Below, one piece after another: positions 6,628 through 12,452 of a stretch of 12,452 nucleotides of DNA. Numbering within the stretch: position 1 is the first letter of the stretch; the number at the start of each line of letters is the position of its first letter. The translations under genes and the position numbers were made by a program. The stretch is from Draconibacterium sp. (GTDB lineage Bacteria; Bacteroidota; Bacteroidia; Bacteroidales; Prolixibacteraceae): positions 1 to 12,452 of the forward strand of contig WGCT01000558.1 of the NCBI GenBank assembly GCA_015493625.1, in the 5' to 3' direction. The notes beneath the pieces are model-generated. The model saw nothing but the letters and a program-made list of their open reading frames with translations, had not been told where the DNA came from and ran no database searches.

Positions 6628-7647
6628 TTACCCATTATTTTTTTTCGATGAATTGCGAATAATAAGTTGAGTGGGCATTGTAATGGTCTCGAAATTTGTA
6701 TCTGATGTTTTATTGTTAATTTGGTTAATAACAAGTTTGGCAGCTTTTTGTCCCATTAAAAAACCCGGTTGTTTTATTGTGCTGATTGAGGGAGTTACCA
6801 CCTCCGAAAAGGGCTCGTTACTGAACCCAACAATTGCAATTTCATCGGGCAGTTTAATTCCAACTTCTTTTAAATAGATAATAATTCCAAGAGCCGTTGT
6901 GTCGTTGGCGCAAAATACAGCATCGGGTAATTTGTTGTTTTTTCGAAGTGTCTTTAATGCTTTAACACCATCGTTTTGGGTCATGGTTCCGTTAAATATT
7001 AACGATTTATCTGTTTTTAATCCTGCGTCGTTTAGTGCTGCAATAAAACCTTTTTGTCTGCTTTTATAAATGTTAATGGTTTGCGGACCACCAATATGTG
7101 CAATTTTCCGTGCACCGTTTTCAATTAAATGTTTTGTTGCCCGGTAGGCTCCTCCAAAATCGTCGACAATAATTTTATGTGTATCTATCTCGTTGGTAAC
7201 TCTGTCGAATAAAACCAAAGGAATTTTCCGGTCGGTAAAAAGTTTTAAGTGTTCAAACGATTTTGTCTCCATTCCAAGCGAAAGAATCAATCCGTCGACC
7301 CGGTTTGCAAAAAGTGTATGTGCAATTTTTACCTCTTTTTCAATTTTGTCATTCGACTGCGATATGGTAACGGTAAAACCGTTTTTGTAAGCAATATCTT
7401 CGATTCCGCTAATAACCGACGAAAAAAAATGGCGGTTTATTAATGGAACAATTACTCCAATTGTATTTGTTTTTTTTGTTCTGAAACTTGCCGCTAAAAC
7501 ATTGGGGCGGTATCCCATTTCTTCAGCAGTTTTTTTTATCAGTTTGCGGGTCTTTTCGCTAATTATAGGATTGTTTTTAAGAGCACGCGAAACGGTTGAT
7601 GCTGAAATGTTTAACTGTTTAGCAATGTCGTGAATTGTAATTTCCAT
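6628..7647 (-). CDS. LacI-family transcriptional regulator, probable repressor of kduI-kduD
   Basis: A 339-residue LacI/GalR-type regulator. The N-terminal helix-turn-helix is clear (TIHDIAKQLNISASTVSRAL, residues 4-23), followed by the hinge YRPNVLAASFRTKKT (46-60), which normally enters the DNA minor groove, and a periplasmic-binding-protein-like effector domain starting at IGVIVPLINRHFF and containing DGLILS, ANDTTALG and IVGFSNEPFS. The frame could begin at a TTG at 7668, but that codon lies inside the -7 box, and MEITIHDIAK at 7647 is the usual family start. It is divergent from kduI, with a palindromic operator between them. By analogy with other uronate regulators, the inducer may be 2-keto-3-deoxygluconate or a related intermediate; this is inference. 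It is probably autoregulated because the operator overlaps its own -33 element. Confidence 0.93.
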   Translation of the reverse strand: MEITIHDIAKQLNISASTVSRALKNNPIISEKTRKLIKKTAEEMGYRPNVLAASFRTKKTNTIGVIVPLINRHFFSSVISGIEDIAYKNGFTVTISQSNDKIEKEVKIAHTLFANRVDGLILSLGMETKSFEHLKLFTDRKIPLVLFDRVTNEIDTHKIIVDDFGGAYRATKHLIENGARKIAHIGGPQTINIYKSRQKGFIAALNDAGLKTDKSLIFNGTMTQNDGVKALKTLRKNNKLPDAVFCANDTTALGIIIYLKEVGIKLPDEIAIVGFSNEPFSEVVTPSISTIKQPGFLMGQKAAKLVINQINNKTSDTNFETITMPTQLIIRNSSKKNNG

Positions 7648-7665
7648 TTTCTTGTTTTGTAGATG

Positions 7666-7696
7666 CAAAGTTAATTAATAAGTTATAGTAATGCAA
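7666..7696 (-). promoter_or_regulatory. Predicted promoter of the LacI-family gene
   Basis: On the minus strand, TTG (7696-7694), a 20-nt spacer and TAACTTTG (7673-7666) match the Bacteroidota promoter consensus, with an exact TAnnTTTG. The transcript would start about 12 nt before the ATG at 7647. The TTG lies inside the operator palindrome. Confidence 0.65.
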
Positions 7697-7705
7697 TCGA
7701 TTGCA
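7692..7705. promoter_or_regulatory. LacI-family operator palindrome
   Basis: TGCAATCGATTGCA is a perfect 14-bp palindrome with the central CG step usual in LacI-family operators. It overlaps the -33 TTG of the regulator's promoter (7694-7696) and the -33 TTG of the kduI promoter (7701-7703), so bound repressor could block both. No second copy of the palindrome was noticed in the intergenic region. Confidence 0.75.
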
Positions 7706-7731
7706 ATGTTGTTGAATTATTTCTATTTTTA
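7701..7731 (+). promoter_or_regulatory. Predicted promoter of kduI-kduD
   Basis: TTG (7701-7703), a 20-nt spacer and TATTTTTA (7724-7731), one mismatch from TAnnTTTG, give a transcript start about 20 nt before the kduI ATG at 7759. The TTG is part of the operator palindrome. Confidence 0.5.
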
Positions 7732-7758
7732 CTTCGAATAAAAAAATAAATTAGAAGT

Positions 7759-8601
7759 ATGGCTACAATATACGAAGAGCGGTACAGTTATCATCCCGAC
7801 GATTTTAAACTGTATGGAACAGAAAAGATTAGAAAAGAGTTTTTAGTAGAAAAACTGATGGAGGCAGGGAATATTCGCTTGGTTTACTCTTTGGCCGAAC
7901 GTTTTATTGTTGGAGGTGCAGTTCCGGTAAACAATGCTTTACCGTTAGAAACAATCGACCCGTTAAAAGCCGATTATTTTTGCGAACGTCGCGAGTTGGG
8001 AGTAATTAATGTTGCAGGAGCCGGTTCGGTGGTTGTTGATGGTGTTGAATATAAAATGAATTTTAAAGATGCGCTCTACATTGGCAAGGGAAACAAGGAG
8101 GTTCTTTTTAAATCGGACGACGAAAAGAGTCCGGCACATTTTTATATTAATTCGGCACCGGCTCATAAAGAGTATCCTGTAAAGCATGTTACTATGGGCG
8201 ATGCAAATGTACTCCATCTGGGTTCGCTCGAATTTTCGAACGAGCGCGATGTTAATCAACTGCTTATTAATGGAGTGGTAGAAACCTGCCAGTTGCAAAT
8301 GGGAATGACAGAATTAAAAACGGGGAGCGTATGGAATACAATGCCGCCGCATTTGCATAGCCGGCGCAACGAGGTCTATTTTTATTTCGATGTTCCTAAA
8401 GAGCAGGCAGTTTGCCATTTTATGGGGCAGCCCGACGAAACGCGCCATATTTGGATGCAAAACGAACAAGCAGTAATCTCTCCAAGTTGGTCGATTCATG
8501 CAGCTGCCGGAACAAGTAATTATATTTTTATTTGGGGAATGGCAGGCGAAAATCTCGACTATACCGATATGGATGTAATTCAACCTAACGAACTTAAATA
8601 A
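7759..8601 (+). CDS. kduI: 5-dehydro-4-deoxy-D-glucuronate isomerase
   Basis: KduI isomerises 5-keto-4-deoxyuronate, formed from the unsaturated uronate released by polysaccharide lyases, to 2,5-diketo-3-deoxygluconate (EC 5.3.1.17). The 280-residue cupin-type protein is within two residues of the E. coli enzyme in length and keeps the zinc ligands at the expected offset: H198 and H200 in [11 protein letters not shown]205, and H247 in [10 protein letters not shown]. Other family segments are [11 protein letters not shown] (47-57), [11 protein letters not shown] (78-88) and [10 protein letters not shown] (127-136). It is the first gene of a two-gene operon, with kduD beginning 17 bases after its stop, under the divergent promoter and LacI-type operator. 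The enzyme is cytoplasmic. The pathway handles pectin, and in some bacteria glycosaminoglycan or alginate-derived uronates; the window does not say which. Confidence 0.96.
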   Translation: MATIYEERYSYHPDDFKLYGTEKIRKEFLVEKLMEAGNIRLVYSLAERFIVGGAVPVNNALPLETIDPLKADYFCERRELGVINVAGAGSVVVDGVEYKMNFKDALYIGKGNKEVLFKSDDEKSPAHFYINSAPAHKEYPVKHVTMGDANVLHLGSLEFSNERDVNQLLINGVVETCQLQMGMTELKTGSVWNTMPPHLHSRRNEVYFYFDVPKEQAVCHFMGQPDETRHIWMQNEQAVISPSWSIHAAAGTSNYIFIWGMAGENLDYTDMDVIQPNELK

Positions 8602-8618
8602 TTTAATACACAATTATT

Positions 8619-9416
8619 ATGATACAGGAATTATTCGATTTAACCGGACAGGTTGCATTAATAACCGGAGGTACGCATGGAATTGGAATGGTTATTGGAA
8701 AAGTTTTGGGACAGGCAGGAGCAAAAATATGCGTAAACGATATTGATGCTGATAAGTTGGAAAGTTGCAAAAAAGAGTATGCCAACGTGGGGGTCGATGT
8801 TTTTACAGTGAAATTTAATGTTACCGATGAAGATGATGTGGAGCGGGGAATCTCAATTATTGAAAAAGAAGTTGGTGCCATCGATATTTTGGTTAATAAT
8901 GCCGGAATTATTAAACGCATTCCAATTCTCGATATGCCGGTTGCCGATTTTAAACAGGTAATTGATGTCGATTTGGTTGCACCGCTAATAGTGGCAAAAC
9001 GGGTAGCTCCTAAAATGATTGAAAAGCGTTCGGGGAAAATAATAAATATGTGCTCGATGATGAGTATATACGGACGTAACTCCGTTTCGGCATATGCTGC
9101 AGCAAAAGGAGGACTAAAACTTTTAACAGCCAATATGACTTGTGAGTGGGCAAAATATAACCTGCAAATTAACGGAATTGGGCCGGGGTATATTGCCACA
9201 TCGCAAACTGCAGCCATCAGAGAAGGCAACCACCCGTTTAACGATTTGGTAATGACCCGAACTCCGGCAGGACGTTGGGGCAAACCCGAAGATGTTGGTA
9301 ATGCAGCACTCTTCCTTGCATCGAAAGCCAGTAATTTTGTAAACGGACATGTTCTTTTTGTCGATGGTGGAATTTTGGCAAACTTTGGTTACGTTGCCGG
9401 CGAAAACGATATTTAG
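8619..9416 (+). CDS. kduD: Short-chain dehydrogenase, probable 2-dehydro-3-deoxy-D-gluconate 5-dehydrogenase
   Basis: A 265-residue classical short-chain dehydrogenase. It has the nucleotide-binding TGGTHGIG (residues 16-23), an acidic D41 after the second strand (VNDID) that favours NAD(H), NNAG (93-96), and the catalytic set S146, Y159 and K163 (SAYAAAK), followed by GIGPGYIAT. The C-terminal FVDGG motif is also present. Position directly after kduI points to KduD, which reduces 2,5-diketo-3-deoxygluconate to 2-keto-3-deoxygluconate. Automated pipelines often call such proteins gluconate 5-dehydrogenase (IdnO-like); sequence alone does not separate the two firmly, and the operon is the main argument. 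The next gene is on the opposite strand, 38 bases away, so KDG kinase and KDPG aldolase must be encoded elsewhere. No terminator was seen after it. Confidence 0.88.
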   Translation: MIQELFDLTGQVALITGGTHGIGMVIGKVLGQAGAKICVNDIDADKLESCKKEYANVGVDVFTVKFNVTDEDDVERGISIIEKEVGAIDILVNNAGIIKRIPILDMPVADFKQVIDVDLVAPLIVAKRVAPKMIEKRSGKIINMCSMMSIYGRNSVSAYAAAKGGLKLLTANMTCEWAKYNLQINGIGPGYIATSQTAAIREGNHPFNDLVMTRTPAGRWGKPEDVGNAALFLASKASNFVNGHVLFVDGGILANFGYVAGENDI

Positions 9417-9454
9417 TTTGAGGATGGAAATGTTTTTTGAAGTTATTCGGGTGT

Positions 9455-10075
9455 TTATCGAGGCACCTCTTTTGTCTCTTCTTTTTTGGTTTTCTGCTTT
9501 TTTATTGTCGAATTTTCTTTCCTCTTTTTCTTCTTTCTTTTTATTTTATCAATTAGTTTTCCAATCTGTTCAGAGGGCGAGAACCGAAGTAAACTAACCG
9601 ACGAGGCTTCGACACGTTGTACGCGGTTGTTTGTGTTAAGAACCTCTTTCATTCGTTCCGACTCGGTATAACTATCGAGAGGCTTTGCCCTAAAATCAAA
9701 TTTTATCGACTCAATATTTTTCATTGCTTTTTCGTAATCTGTTTTTTGGTTGGGCGAAACATCAACACCTTTAATATTTATTGTATCGATGTTTAATTGA
9801 ATGGTTGGGTTGGTAAGGAGCGAAAAAACGGTTACTGTTTTTCTGAAATAGGAGACATGAGAAATAATTAGTGTGTCGCTGGGCAAAACCCAAATAGAGA
9901 AAACGCCGTTTGCGTTGGTTACATTTTTGTCTAAGTCGCGCGAGTTAAATACATAAGCGTCGGCAACCGGCATACTATTTATTCCAACAACTCTTCCCTC
10001 AATCTGAAATTTTTTAGTTTGAGCAAAAGAGGCGAAAGTGGCAAAAAAGAACAGTATAAAAAGTATTTGTCTCAT
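9455..10075 (-). CDS. Secreted carboxypeptidase-regulatory-like domain protein with lysine-rich tail
   Basis: A 206-residue protein of unknown function. Residues 1-18 form a signal peptide (MRQILFILFFFATFASFAQ). Residues about 24-95 resemble the carboxypeptidase D regulatory-like / CarboxypepD_reg fold common in Bacteroidota envelope proteins (IEGRVVGINSMPVADAYVFN, then TNANGVFSIWV and LIISHVSYF). A middle region with SERMKEVL and SSVSLLRFSP follows, and from about residue 173 the chain becomes very basic (DKIKRKKKKRKENS, KKQKTKK). It lacks a TonB-dependent receptor barrel or a plug domain, so it is a stand-alone protein. It is monocistronic and converges on kduD. Possible -7 boxes upstream on the minus strand are GACCTTTG (10099-10092) and TATTTTTG (10156-10149). 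Confidence 0.75.
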   Translation of the reverse strand: MRQILFILFFFATFASFAQTKKFQIEGRVVGINSMPVADAYVFNSRDLDKNVTNANGVFSIWVLPSDTLIISHVSYFRKTVTVFSLLTNPTIQLNIDTINIKGVDVSPNQKTDYEKAMKNIESIKFDFRAKPLDSYTESERMKEVLNTNNRVQRVEASSVSLLRFSPSEQIGKLIDKIKRKKKKRKENSTIKKQKTKKEETKEVPR

Positions 10076-10198
10076 AGTTGATTTGTTGAGTCAAAGGTCG
10101 GAATTTTCTCTGTTAAATTGAACAAAAAAATGCAAACAATGTTTAACTCAAAAATATATTAAATGTTGGCTGCCGGATTATGTGTTTTCTTTTAAAAA

Positions 10199-11398
10199 TT
10201 AAACGTACTCCACTTTTACTTTTTTGAAAAACTTGTGTATTAATAGTTTTACAATTCGTTTAACAACAAATTTCCTGAGTTCAAGCTCAAGCGGTTGCTC
10301 GGGGTCTTGATGTGCCCAGTTTATTCGGGTGCCAACAATTATATCGATACAATCGTGTTTTAACAGAAGTTTTACCACTTCCTCTGGCGGAGTATTTCCC
10401 AAACGAGTGTCGCTGTTATAGTTCTCCAGAATCTCTTCCACTTTTCCCAGTGTTAAAATTCCTTCGGTAACCATCTCAAAACCATTCATATTTGCACTGG
10501 GAGGTAACGAGTCGGCTTGTTTATGCCCGTGTTGAATTTCAACTTCGAGGTTTAATTCGCGAGCAATAATCTCGGCAGTTGTGCCACCACAAATAATTTT
10601 CTTGCCTCCAAAATTTTTTATTCTTTGCACAAAGTGCGAATCTTTTATTTTATAAAATGGTGGGCCGGTAATAAGCATAAACTTCCGTGGTTCACGAAAA
10701 TAAATGACACCGCAGGTGGTGTCGTCTTTTGCCGAGAAATCGTCATTCATTAGCGCATGATTAATAATCTTTCGGGCCAGCTTTGTTGCCGAAATATCTG
10801 TCATCCGGTTTATCTGCTTTAGTGCAAAGTCTTCCACACTTTCAATCGTCCAGCCCAATGGTAATTCTGCTCTCCCAAGCCCCGACTGTGTTACTCCGTC
10901 GGTTGTAAAAATAATACGATCCTCTTTTTGGGCAATAAACTCACGACAACGCAAAAGTTTTCCCAGATTTTCTTCGCCTCTTACTTTCAATTCGTACTCT
11001 TTAGGTTGAAAAATAGCACCTTTACGTATAATTATTAATGGTGGATTGTCGTAGTTTATTATCCGAACCAACCCGTCTGCTTCAAGTTCAATAATAGTGA
11101 AAGTTGCATAATTTTCTTTGCCGTCGCTGCTTTTTGGTAATGCATTCATAATTATTTGTGCGGCAACCTCAGGTTTGGTGTGAAGTGTCGAATATTTCAT
11201 TGCCATGGTTGCTGTTAGCGTTGCCAAAACACTGGCTTTTATTCCGTGTCCAATTCCATCGCTTAGCACCAGAATTTTTCGCCCCTCCTCTTTAAATACA
11301 CTCGACTGGAATACATCGCCACAGGCAATTTCTCCTTTTGGCCTGTTTTGCTGAACGTTAATTTCTATATGAAAATCATCGTTATTCGTTGTTTCCAT
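10199..11398 (-). CDS. SpoIIE-type PP2C protein phosphatase with C-terminal hydrogenase-locus-type domain
   Basis: A 399-residue soluble protein. Residues about 15-235 are a SpoIIE/PP2C serine phosphatase with metal-binding acidic motifs CGD (D28), LSDGIGHG (D47), TTDGVTQSG (D167) and AKDDTTCG (D225, D226). The remaining 165 residues form a second domain with LITGPPFYK (242-250), KKIICGGTTAEIIAREL (266-282), SLPPSANMNGFEMVTEGILTLGK (about 297-319) and a basic C-terminus. From memory, this domain accompanies PP2C phosphatases found beside [FeFe] hydrogenase genes in Clostridia and other anaerobes, but I could not check that. Its start overlaps the end of the PAS gene by 17 nt, so the two are translationally coupled, and the PAS protein may control the phosphatase. 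The phosphoprotein substrate is unknown; no kinase or anti-sigma partner is in the window. Confidence 0.88.
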   Translation of the reverse strand: METTNNDDFHIEINVQQNRPKGEIACGDVFQSSVFKEEGRKILVLSDGIGHGIKASVLATLTATMAMKYSTLHTKPEVAAQIIMNALPKSSDGKENYATFTIIELEADGLVRIINYDNPPLIIIRKGAIFQPKEYELKVRGEENLGKLLRCREFIAQKEDRIIFTTDGVTQSGLGRAELPLGWTIESVEDFALKQINRMTDISATKLARKIINHALMNDDFSAKDDTTCGVIYFREPRKFMLITGPPFYKIKDSHFVQRIKNFGGKKIICGGTTAEIIARELNLEVEIQHGHKQADSLPPSANMNGFEMVTEGILTLGKVEEILENYNSDTRLGNTPPEEVVKLLLKHDCIDIIVGTRINWAHQDPEQPLELELRKFVVKRIVKLLIHKFFKKVKVEYV

Positions 11399-12308
11399 AT
11401 TTGTAACTTTTTATTATCGAATTCAATAACTCTTCCGTTTCAGCAGCATTCTCGCCAAGCAGGTAGGCAATTTTTTGTACCGTTTCAATATTTTGTTTAT
11501 TTATTCGTTGTGCCCGGTGTACAATCTCGTCGCGTTCTAACATAGGGGCCGACATATCTCGAATTACAGCTCCGACAACCCGGTTTTTGTACAACGTTAT
11601 TACGGCAATATGCAGTAATTTATTCTGAATTTCGAGGTCGCGTTCGAGCAAGTTCTCTCCCGAAGTCATTATATTCGAAATCATTTTAAAAACGGTGTCG
11701 GGAACAAGTACTCTTGCATCGGCACTTTTTAATCCGGGAATTGTTTCGTAGAGGTCTTCAATCTCTTCTCCCATTAGTTTTGCAAAGCTTTTGTTCGAGT
11801 CGATTACCTTAAATTCTTTGTCGACCATAATAATTCCTGCCGAAATTTTATGTAGCATATGCGACGAAACTTCCATTGTTTCTTGCACTTTCTCTAATCG
11901 TTTCTCGGTTTTTTTTAACTCGGTAATATTGTTTATCGAACCAACAATACCAATTATTTTATTGTTGTTGTCGCGAATTACCGCTTTATTTATTATGGTA
12001 TAATAGATGGTTCCGTCACTATTTTTTACCCTGTTTTCATAAATCTGTTCCCCGGGGTTTTGCAGCAGTTCTTTATCCTGATTGGCATAAATCTCGGCTG
12101 TCTCTTTCGAATGGAGCTCGAAAACCGATTTCCCTATTGTCTCCTCTTTTGGACGTCCGGTAAATTTCTCGTGCGCTTTATTACACATTTTGTAAATGCC
12201 ATTTAAATCGCGGTAGAAAATAGGTACGGGCAGAGCATCAATAATTTTTTGGTGAAATTCCGGGTCGTCGCAAATAGAATTTTTTAATGACTTTTTATCG
12301 TAAAGCAT
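11382..12308 (-). CDS. Double-PAS sensor protein without catalytic domain
   Basis: A 308-residue cytoplasmic protein with no signal peptide or membrane segment. PAS domain 1 spans about residues 18-132 (ALPVPIFYRDLNGIYKMCNKAHEKF, then GIVGSINNITELKK). A short coiled region (130-148) links to PAS domain 2 at about 150-255 (ISAGIIMVDKEFKVIDSNKSF, VVGAVIRDMSAP). The C-terminal helix region contains ETVQKIAYLLGENAAETEELLNSII (275-299), a motif that I recall from the C-termini of sensory [FeFe] hydrogenases and associated PAS proteins. There is no kinase, cyclase or HTH domain, so the output is probably by protein contact, most likely with the overlapping SpoIIE phosphatase. No cysteine cluster is visible, so the ligand or cofactor is unknown. 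A repeat element starts 14 bases upstream of the ATG and would contain its promoter. Confidence 0.87.
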   Translation of the reverse strand: MLYDKKSLKNSICDDPEFHQKIIDALPVPIFYRDLNGIYKMCNKAHEKFTGRPKEETIGKSVFELHSKETAEIYANQDKELLQNPGEQIYENRVKNSDGTIYYTIINKAVIRDNNNKIIGIVGSINNITELKKTEKRLEKVQETMEVSSHMLHKISAGIIMVDKEFKVIDSNKSFAKLMGEEIEDLYETIPGLKSADARVLVPDTVFKMISNIMTSGENLLERDLEIQNKLLHIAVITLYKNRVVGAVIRDMSAPMLERDEIVHRAQRINKQNIETVQKIAYLLGENAAETEELLNSIIKSYKYGNNE

Positions 12309-12322
12309 TTTATCGGTTTTTA

Positions 12323-12452
12323 TTTACTCAAGCCAAATAGTTTTTCGTCCGATGGACTTCGGAATTATGCTCGTTCTTTTTGCCCTTAGCTTTATCGAAA
12401 AACATTGTAGTAACCTATTGCAACGCAGTTTTTCGCTTCGCTATGAACAAAA
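12323..12452 (+). repeat. Structured intergenic repeat, copy B, cut by the window edge
   Basis: The 130 bases align without gaps to 5115-5244, with about 17 differences counted by eye. The left terminal repeat reads TTTACTCAA (8 of 9 matches to copy A). The hairpin arms CGAAAAAC and GTTTTTCG are unchanged. In the first hairpin the outer C-G pair of copy A (5140/5155) is replaced by T-A, one compensatory change, although an inner pair is lost. The right end lies outside the window. The element begins 14 bases upstream of the PAS gene start. Confidence 0.8.

Noticed and set aside
7648..7668. TTG start at 7668 for the LacI-family regulator
   Set aside because: The codon falls in the -7 box of the predicted promoter and adds residues before the typical MxxTIHDIA start at 7647.
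8603..9283. Minus-strand open frame of 226 residues opposite kduD
   Set aside because: It is a shadow of the kduD coding strand; the plus-strand frame has all short-chain dehydrogenase motifs.

Overview
The window looks like chromosomal DNA of a low-to-mid GC member of the Bacteroidota, most likely an anaerobic or facultative Bacteroidales/Marinilabiliales-type lineage. I infer this from three things. Protein families such as the LysM + PBP1 fusion, the carboxypeptidase-regulatory-like secreted protein and the Bacteroidota-style RocD are typical of the phylum. Shine-Dalgarno signals are generally weak. Several genes are preceded by the phylum's characteristic promoter (TTTG or TTG, about 20 nt, then TAnnTTTG). 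No phage, plasmid, CRISPR, rRNA or tRNA gene was seen.

Layout, left to right. Bases 1-280 hold no gene, but contain a short repeat unit (210-243) and a promoter-like box. At 281-2698 (+) is an exported protein with five LysM domains and a PBP1-type ligand-binding domain. It converges on ornithine aminotransferase rocD (2814-4034, -) across a bidirectional terminator. The non-coding interval 4035-4360 carries the rocD promoter, a minus-strand terminator hairpin, a second hairpin with an unusually strong Shine-Dalgarno and a 10-codon reading frame, and the promoter of nth. Endonuclease III (nth, 4361-5008, +) follows. The interval 5009-5357 holds a perfect 20-bp palindrome and a 174-bp structured repeat with 9-bp terminal inverted repeats. 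A ZIP-family metal transporter gene (5358-6182, -) is intact apart from an in-frame TAA at codon 60. A small 2[4Fe-4S] ferredoxin gene (6381-6548, +), too short for a 60-residue ORF cut-off, has its own promoter and terminator.

The metabolic core is a divergent locus. A LacI-family regulator (6628-7647, -) faces kduI-kduD (7759-9416, +), which convert 5-keto-4-deoxyuronate, released from unsaturated uronates after lyase cleavage of pectin or similar glycans, to 2-keto-3-deoxygluconate. A perfect 14-bp palindrome with a central CG lies between them and overlaps the -33 elements of both predicted promoters, so one site could control both directions. The lyases and the downstream KDG kinase and aldolase are not in this window.

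The right part is on the minus strand: a secreted carboxypeptidase-regulatory-like protein with a lysine-rich tail (9455-10075), then a two-gene signalling unit in which a double-PAS protein (11382-12308) overlaps a SpoIIE/PP2C phosphatase (10199-11398) by 17 nt. The C-terminal regions of both resemble modules that I associate with [FeFe]-hydrogenase regulatory loci, yet no hydrogenase lies within the window. A second copy of the structured repeat begins 14 bases upstream of the PAS gene start and runs off the right edge.

Most of the window is conventional. The least explained elements are the structured repeat family, the hairpin pair at 4172-4258, the interrupted ZIP gene and the PAS/SpoIIE pair.
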